Below are positions 8,041 through 11,332 of a stretch of DNA of 11,332 bases, in pieces. The position numbers and the translations under genes were made by a program. Every line of letters starts with the position of its first letter. The first letter of the stretch is position 1. The stretch comes from Phycisphaeraceae bacterium (GTDB lineage: Bacteria; Planctomycetota; Phycisphaerae; Phycisphaerales; Phycisphaeraceae). The stretch lies in NCBI GenBank assembly GCA_029260675.1, contig JAJDCV010000342.1, forward strand, positions 1-11,332, in the 5' to 3' direction. The notes under the pieces were generated by a model. The model saw only the letters and a list, made by a program, of their open reading frames with translations, was not told the DNA's origin and made no database searches.

Positions 8041-8065
8041 GGACCGGCAACGGCCCGCTTTTTTT
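8038..8065 (+). terminator. Intrinsic terminator with GCAA tetraloop
   Basis: The outer stem AGCGG/CCGCT and inner stem CCG/CGG are separated by one A-C mismatch and capped by a GCAA tetraloop (8047-8050). Seven T (8059-8065) follow, the first one pairing in the stem. It ends the two-gene membrane-protein unit and sits 17 bases before the phoD-like ATG. Confidence 0.88.
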
Positions 8066-8070
8066 ATGGG

Positions 8071-8076
8071 TAAACT
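8071..8076 (+). promoter_or_regulatory. Candidate -10 box of a leaderless phoD-like transcript
   Basis: TAAACT is followed by exactly six bases (ACCCGC) and the ATG at 8083. No Shine-Dalgarno fits between the terminator and the start. The same TAnnnT-N6-ATG spacing is seen at two other genes in the window. There is no -35 match; that position falls inside the terminator hairpin. Confidence 0.45.
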
Positions 8077-8082
8077 ACCCGC

Positions 8083-9156
8083 ATGGATACCACCCGATTC
8101 ATCAGACAGTTGCTTGTGCTCGCCCTGTTGTGTGCCGTGTCACCGGCTTGTGCACAACCCACCGCACAGACATCCCAAGAACCCGCACTACAGCGCATCG
8201 CCTTCGGGTCGTGCTCCGACCCGCGCAAGCCGGTCCCCGCATTCAACGCGATCGTCAAGGCCAGGCCCGACCTGATGATCTTCACCGGCGACAACGTCTA
8301 CGCCGACACCATCGACGAAAAGCAACTCCGCCGGGCCTACCGCGAGCTTGGCAAACACCCCGGGTTCCGCCGGCTCAAGAAGGCCTGCCCGATCCTGGCG
8401 ACCTGGGACGACCACGACTTCGGCATCAACGACGGCGGGGCTGAGCACCCCAACAAGGCCGCCTCACAACGTGTGTTTCTTGACTTCTGGGGCATCCCCA
8501 AAGATTCACCCCGCCGTGCACGGGAAGGCGTCTACCACGCGCAGAGCTTCGGGCCCCAAGGCATGCGCGTGCAGGTCATCCTCCTGGATACCCGCTACCA
8601 CCGAAGCCCACTGACCCGCCGACCCAAGCGCGACAGCTCGCGCTACGCCGGCCGATACCTGCCCAACCCCGACCCGTCCGCAACGATGCTCGGCGAAGCA
8701 CAGTGGGGCTGGCTCAAAGAACAACTCACACAACCCGCGGACCTTCGGCTGATCGTTACGAGCATCCAGTATGTCGCTGAGGACCACGGCTGGGAGGCCT
8801 GGGCGATGTTCCCCACAGAACGCACGCGCCTGATCGAACTGATCCGATCCACGAACGCCAACGGCGTCGTCTTCCTCTCAGGCGACCGCCACCACGCAGA
8901 GATGTCGCGCCTCGACGATGACACCCCCTACCCGCTCTACGACATCACCGCCAGCGGCCTGAACAAGTCGGGCCTGGAAAAAGACGAGCCCAACCGCCAC
9001 CGCGTCGGCCCACGCTACCACCTGCCAAACTTCGGCCTGATCACCCTTAACTGGGATGCCCCGGCCCCCGCCGCCACCTTCCAGATCATCGACGTGAAAG
9101 GCAATGTACACGTCGAACAACATACTGCCCTCACTGATCTCGCCCCACCACGCTAA
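8083..9156 (+). CDS. Secreted PhoD-like metallophosphatase
   Basis: This is a 357-residue exported phosphatase or phosphodiesterase of the PhoD-like metallophosphatase family, which takes phosphate from organic esters outside the cytoplasm. The signal peptide has R5/R8, a hydrophobic core (10-20) and an A-C-A site near residue 24. The cysteine there does not fit a lipobox. The motifs are in family order: F-G-S-C (41-44), FTGDNVYAD (67-75), TWDDHDFGIND (107-117), LLDTRYHR (167-174) and FLSGDRHHAEM (264-274). D70, D109/D110/H111, D268 and H270/H271 are the likely metal-site residues. It lacks the N-terminal beta domain of long Bacillus PhoD proteins, as do many PhoD-like members. It is monocistronic, follows a terminator directly, and converges on the membrane-protein gene with 40 bases between stops. 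No Pho box was recognised. Confidence 0.9.
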   Translation: MDTTRFIRQLLVLALLCAVSPACAQPTAQTSQEPALQRIAFGSCSDPRKPVPAFNAIVKARPDLMIFTGDNVYADTIDEKQLRRAYRELGKHPGFRRLKKACPILATWDDHDFGINDGGAEHPNKAASQRVFLDFWGIPKDSPRRAREGVYHAQSFGPQGMRVQVILLDTRYHRSPLTRRPKRDSSRYAGRYLPNPDPSATMLGEAQWGWLKEQLTQPADLRLIVTSIQYVAEDHGWEAWAMFPTERTRLIELIRSTNANGVVFLSGDRHHAEMSRLDDDTPYPLYDITASGLNKSGLEKDEPNRHRVGPRYHLPNFGLITLNWDAPAPAATFQIIDVKGNVHVEQHTALTDLAPPR

Positions 9157-9196
9157 TCTCTCCGTAAGACTACACGCCGAGGGGTGGGACCGCAGA

Positions 9197-9913
9197 CTAG
9201 GTGTTCGAGAAGTCTTTATCCCCGTCCGCCCCCGCTACCCGCCGCGCACACAGCCACAGAAATAGAAAACCCGACATCGCGATCAGCATCTCGGTAAATT
9301 CATCCAGCCGATTGATCAGCAGATCCACCCGCCGTTCGATCGAATCGAACTCGATCCACACCGCCGGCAAAGTCACCGCCAGGATCATCAGGAACCAGGG
9401 GATCAACACCGTGGGCGTCGCGATCTTCTCAAACGCACGCCACCGCTTGAAACACACGCCCAACAGACCCCCGATCCCAAACGCCGACCACATCACCTCC
9501 GAGTGCCCGTGTATCCCCGGCAGGTTGTGCAGCGTCATCTCCTGCTGCTGGTTCAGATCCGCCAAAAGGGCCGGCGTGCCATACTCAAATAGCTTCTGCC
9601 CCCACGCCAGCTCCTCCATGCCGACCAGCAACATCCCAAGCGAGAATACCAGGAAGAACCCCCACGCCCACCGCCGATGCCCCCGTGCTTTCATCCGTGA
9701 TGCAAGCGCCAATCCCAATACACCACCCGCCAGCATCAAACCCGCTGTCACCAACTCGATCACGCTGTTCTCACGCGATATCCGGATCGCAAACCCACGC
9801 GTCGCGTCCGTGGTCAACAGCACCGCCATCAACGCCGTCAGCGCCACCGGGAACACCGCGATCACAACCGCCGTCCGCCGAGCGATACCGAATTGACTTG
9901 TATCATAGATCAT
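9197..9913 (-). CDS. Polytopic membrane protein with E-E-x-x-W-G-Q motif
   Basis: This is a 238-residue integral membrane protein of unknown function. Hydrophobic segments lie at about 13-33, 52-72, 83-99, 139-155, 166-186 and 205-224. Between segments 3 and 4 is a conserved-looking loop, MEELAWGQKLFEYGTPALL (99-117), then N121-x-x-x-E125 and L-H-N-L (128-131). The paired acidic residues, W-G-Q and the later N/E/H-N-L recur, as far as I recall, in unassigned bacterial membrane proteins. The start at 9913 overlaps the end of the kinase-like gene by 11 bases (ATGATCTATGA), which points to translational coupling. The open frame extends upstream to 10039, but those codons lie within the kinase-like gene and give no membrane-like sequence. 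Possible association with the kinase-like protein is inferred from the overlap only. Confidence 0.8.
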   Translation of the reverse strand: MIYDTSQFGIARRTAVVIAVFPVALTALMAVLLTTDATRGFAIRISRENSVIELVTAGLMLAGGVLGLALASRMKARGHRRWAWGFFLVFSLGMLLVGMEELAWGQKLFEYGTPALLADLNQQQEMTLHNLPGIHGHSEVMWSAFGIGGLLGVCFKRWRAFEKIATPTVLIPWFLMILAVTLPAVWIEFDSIERRVDLLINRLDEFTEMLIAMSGFLFLWLCARRVAGADGDKDFSNT

Positions 9914-10556
9914 TCGCAACCACCCCGACCGGCGCATACAGCCCGCCTGTTTCTTCCAGCCAGTCCGCGATTTTATCTGCCGCAGCCGCAACGTCGTCAT
10001 CGGAGACGTCCAACTCGAGCGTGGGCAGCCGGGACTCACTGACCAGACGGCGCATCTGTTTCTGCTCCTTGACGAACAGCCCCAGGTCGTCGTACTGCCC
10101 GGGGTTGCCCGAGATCTTCAGCCGACGCTTCCGCGCCGCCTTGAACGAGTCCTCCGACCGGCTGCAGAACACCAGCACGAACCCAAGCGGCGCCAGCCGA
10201 TCCTCCAGCCAGGTGAAGTCGTAGTCTTTCCCGTGCTCCCTCTCCTGAAACGCCCGGGTCGAGAGATGGAACCGGTCGACGATCCACGAATAGTACCGCT
10301 GCAACTCAAACATCCGGGCCCAGGTCTCATACGTCTCGATCGCCTTACTTTCCTCATCCGGATTAAAGTTGATCAGCCCCCGCCCCCAAGGCGTATTCGT
10401 AAACCCGCACCACTCCCCCGAAATCACCGGCGAGTGATACCGGTACTTGCGAGCCCCCACGATACGCGGGTGCTCATTAAGCGCAAACGCGATCTCCGTC
10501 TTCCACGTCAGACGCGTACCTTCGAGGATGATTTTGGGGCAGAGCTTGGAACCCAT
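9903..10556 (-). CDS. P-loop nucleoside/dTMP-kinase-like protein
   Basis: This is a 217-residue probable cytoplasmic protein with the layout of thymidylate kinase-type P-loop enzymes, which phosphorylate nucleosides or nucleotides. The N-terminal strand I-I-L-E-G leads to a modified Walker A, G13-T-R-L-T-W-K19-T20, where W18 stands at the usual glycine. VDRFHLSTRAFQ (93-104) is the D-R-x-x-x-S motif. A basic lid-like stretch (A-R-K-R-R-L-K) and a C-terminal helix follow. The ATG at 10556 was preferred to an in-frame GTG at 10577, because the GTG lies inside REP-like element A and TATTCT stands six bases before the ATG. The gene overlaps the membrane-protein gene. Its substrate is not evident and the altered P-loop could mean changed or lost catalysis. 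Confidence 0.72.
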   Translation of the reverse strand: MGSKLCPKIILEGTRLTWKTEIAFALNEHPRIVGARKYRYHSPVISGEWCGFTNTPWGRGLINFNPDEESKAIETYETWARMFELQRYYSWIVDRFHLSTRAFQEREHGKDYDFTWLEDRLAPLGFVLVFCSRSEDSFKAARKRRLKISGNPGQYDDLGLFVKEQKQMRRLVSESRLPTLELDVSDDDVAAAADKIADWLEETGGLYAPVGVVANDL

Positions 10557-10562
10557 GAGCAC

Positions 10563-10568
10563 AGAATA
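10563..10568 (-). promoter_or_regulatory. Candidate -10 box of a leaderless kinase-like transcript
   Basis: TATTCT (10568-10563 on the minus strand), six bases and then the ATG at 10556. It abuts hairpin element A, which occupies the place of a -35 box. Confidence 0.42.
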
Positions 10569-10600
10569 GCAAGACACGCGAGGCGTCGCCTCGTGGCTAT
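10569..10600 (-). repeat. REP-like hairpin element A
   Basis: On the minus strand: ATAG (10600-10597), CC, one base, arm CGAGG, centre CGACG, arm CCTCG, then a CG-starting tail. The arms pair perfectly over five base pairs. It ends one base from the TATTCT of the kinase-like gene. Confidence 0.75.
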
Positions 10601-10640
10601 TAATAACGTGTTGTTGTGTAATCGTCTCTCCCCTGCTGTC

Positions 10641-10674
10641 ATAGCCGCATCACGACGCGATGCGGACAACGAGC
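10641..10674 (+). repeat. REP-like hairpin element B
   Basis: ATAG (10641), CC, one base, arm CATCA, centre CGACG, arm CGATG, then CGG and a tail ending GAGC. The CC and GG lengthen the stem to CCGCATC/GATGCGG; there is one A-C mismatch at the inner end. It matches element D at 26 of 34 positions. It lies two bases beyond the transposase stop. Confidence 0.8.
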
Positions 10675-10676
10675 AG

Positions 10677-11156
10677 TCAATCATGACTATCCTCACGTGA
10701 CCACGTCAACCCATGGTGCGAAGGCAGGTAGACATCCGTCAGATACGTAAAATGTGCCTTGTCACTAACCCGCTTTCGGCTGCCACCCCCAGACAACCAC
10801 TGCTGACGGGTTACTCGTTCATTTAAACGGCGGGATATGGCATGCTTGATTCCCCGACGGACGCCCGCCCACTGGTTGTATCCGTGCCAACCCAGAAGGG
10901 TGTGGGCATGGGTCGGATCAGTAGCGATTGCGTAGACCAGGTAGCCCTTGATTCCAGCATGCTCGTTTACTGCTTCGATGATATGGCGTTGGGCCGCACG
11001 ATCGAATCTACAAATGCCAGCGTGCATGTCCTCCCGGTAATAACCCGCCATCTCACGATCAGCAGGCAACACACCTTTGCCGCGGCGGGTGTAACCTCTT
11101 GCCCGATCAGGCAGCCACGAGCCGTATGTGTGGAGGGTGAAAAGGTAGACGGCCAT
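10677..11156 (-). CDS. HUH/Y1 transposase, REP-associated (RAYT) type
   Basis: This is a 159-residue single-strand DNA transposase of the IS200/TnpA-REP superfamily, which nicks at a guide tetranucleotide next to a hairpin and forms a 5'-phosphotyrosine link. HUH is H83-A84-H85 in ATDPTHAHTLLGW (78-90). The likely catalytic tyrosine is Y138 in YLTDVYLPSHHG (138-149), with Y143 as the alternative. The N-terminal segment FTLHTYGSWLPDRARGY (6-22) and WLSGGGSRK (120-128) match a common bacterial subgroup of such proteins. The start at 11156 begins the domain; the open frame extends to 11234 but those codons run through hairpin C. TACAAT stands six bases upstream. No frameshift or stop breaks the domain, so the gene appears intact. 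Four REP-like hairpins surround it and are its probable substrates. Confidence 0.88.
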   Translation of the reverse strand: MAVYLFTLHTYGSWLPDRARGYTRRGKGVLPADREMAGYYREDMHAGICRFDRAAQRHIIEAVNEHAGIKGYLVYAIATDPTHAHTLLGWHGYNQWAGVRRGIKHAISRRLNERVTRQQWLSGGGSRKRVSDKAHFTYLTDVYLPSHHGLTWSREDSHD

Positions 11157-11162
11157 GCGGGT

Positions 11163-11168
11163 ATTGTA
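11163..11168 (-). promoter_or_regulatory. Candidate -10 box of a leaderless transposase transcript
   Basis: TACAAT (11168-11163 on the minus strand), then ACCCGC, then the ATG at 11156. The six-base spacer is identical to that before the phoD-like gene. Hairpin C covers the region where a -35 would be. Confidence 0.45.
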
Positions 11169-11176
11169 AGCACTAG

Positions 11177-11209
11177 ATCGCTGCCCGCGTGGCGACGCCA
11201 CACGGCTAG
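11177..11209 (-). repeat. REP-like hairpin element C
   Basis: On the minus strand: CTAG (11209-11206), CC, one base, arm TGTGG, centre CGTCG, arm CCACG, then CGGGCAGC. The arms form five pairs, one of them a T-G wobble, and the stem extends outward through CCG/CGG. It lies upstream of the transposase start. Confidence 0.72.
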
Positions 11210-11246
11210 GAAAGAGTGGAATGTACAATCGCACATACGTTCAGTT

Positions 11247-11280
11247 ATAGCCTCACCGCGACGCGGTGCGGGCACTAAGC
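11247..11280 (+). repeat. REP-like hairpin element D
   Basis: ATAG (11247), CC, one base, arm CACCG, centre CGACG, arm CGGTG, then CGGGCACTAAGC. It is a perfect five-pair stem, aligned without gaps to element B. It ends one base before the aconitase stop codon on the opposite strand. Confidence 0.8.
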
Positions 11281-11281
11281 C

Positions 11282-11332
11282 TTAGCCCCCCGCCATCTTT
11301 CTTAGCACCGTGTGCAGGATGCCGCCGTTGCG
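11282..11332 (-). CDS. acnA: Aconitate hydratase, last 16 codons (cut by window edge)
   Basis: Read on the minus strand, the window edge gives R-N-G-G-I-L-H-T-V-L-R-K-M-A-G-G and a TAA (11284-11282). The G-G-I-L-x-x-V-L-R-x-M ending is that of AcnA-type aconitases, which interconvert citrate and isocitrate in the TCA cycle with a 4Fe-4S cluster. Only this tail is visible, so the call depends on a short match, and catalytic residues cannot be checked. REP-like element D begins one base beyond the stop codon. Confidence 0.55.
   Translation of the reverse strand, partial: RNGGILHTVLRKMAGG

Larger units (their letters stand above)
10569..11280 (-). mobile_element. RAYT transposase unit flanked by four REP-like hairpins
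   Basis: The island consists of elements A and B, the HUH transposase gene, then elements C and D. It fills the space between the kinase-like gene and the aconitase stop codon, and its base composition is visibly more AT-rich than most of the window. A and C are on the minus strand and B and D on the plus strand, so each side carries a pair in opposite orientation. There are no long terminal inverted repeats or target duplications, as expected for single-strand Y1 systems. Outer limits are set by the hairpins and are approximate. Confidence 0.7.

Noticed and set aside
10557..10577. GTG start of the kinase-like gene
   Set aside because: It lies within REP-like element A; the ATG at 10556 has a -10-like box at the same spacing as two other genes.
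11157..11234. N-terminal extension of the transposase
   Set aside because: The extra codons run through hairpin C and the promoter candidate; the domain begins at the ATG at 11156.
10569..11280. CRISPR-like array from four similar repeats
   Set aside because: The repeats differ in arm sequence, alternate in orientation and are unevenly spaced around a transposase gene, which fits REP elements and not CRISPR.

Overview
The window is a stretch of a high-GC bacterial chromosome with compact genes on both strands. It is mostly housekeeping and membrane genes, with one small mobile-element island at the right end. Gene content and protein style (an AlaS with short low-complexity inserts, a GH57 hydrolase, several large unassigned membrane proteins, a secreted PhoD-like phosphatase) would fit a planctomycete, perhaps of the Phycisphaerae. 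This is an impression only, because the window carries no taxonomic marker such as rRNA. No rRNA, tRNA or CRISPR array was seen, and no gene-free stretch exceeds about 300 bases.

Layout, left to right. (1) The 5' part of alaS (minus strand, cut by the left edge) is divergent from a GH57 alpha-glucan hydrolase (plus). (2) The GH57 gene converges on a secreted alpha/beta hydrolase (minus); both stop codons lie in one CTAG tetramer. (3) An MscS-type mechanosensitive channel (plus) ends at a textbook intrinsic terminator. (4) A small zinc-ribbon protein and a bifunctional chorismate mutase/prephenate dehydratase (pheA) follow on the minus strand. (5) Two adjacent plus-strand genes encode seven-segment membrane proteins that look like diverged duplicates; the pair is closed by a second intrinsic terminator with a GCAA tetraloop. 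(6) A secreted PhoD-like phosphatase (plus) follows. (7) On the minus strand, a P-loop nucleoside-kinase-like protein overlaps by 11 bases a polytopic membrane protein carrying an E-E-x-x-W-G-Q motif. (8) An HUH/Y1 single-strand transposase of the REP-associated (RAYT) kind follows, and then the last 16 codons of what looks like aconitase.

The most notable signal is at the right end. Four copies of a roughly 34-base hairpin element lie in pairs of opposite orientation on each side of the transposase gene. They share an (A/C)TAG-CC entry and a CG(A/T)CG centre, while the stem arms differ in sequence and remain paired. This is the architecture of REP elements: a guide tetranucleotide followed by a hairpin, mobilised by a RAYT. 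I do not recognise this particular consensus.

A second recurring pattern is a -10-like TAnnnT hexamer exactly six bases before the ATG of three genes (phoD-like, kinase-like, transposase). It suggests leaderless transcripts. Two of the three sit directly downstream of one of the hairpins.
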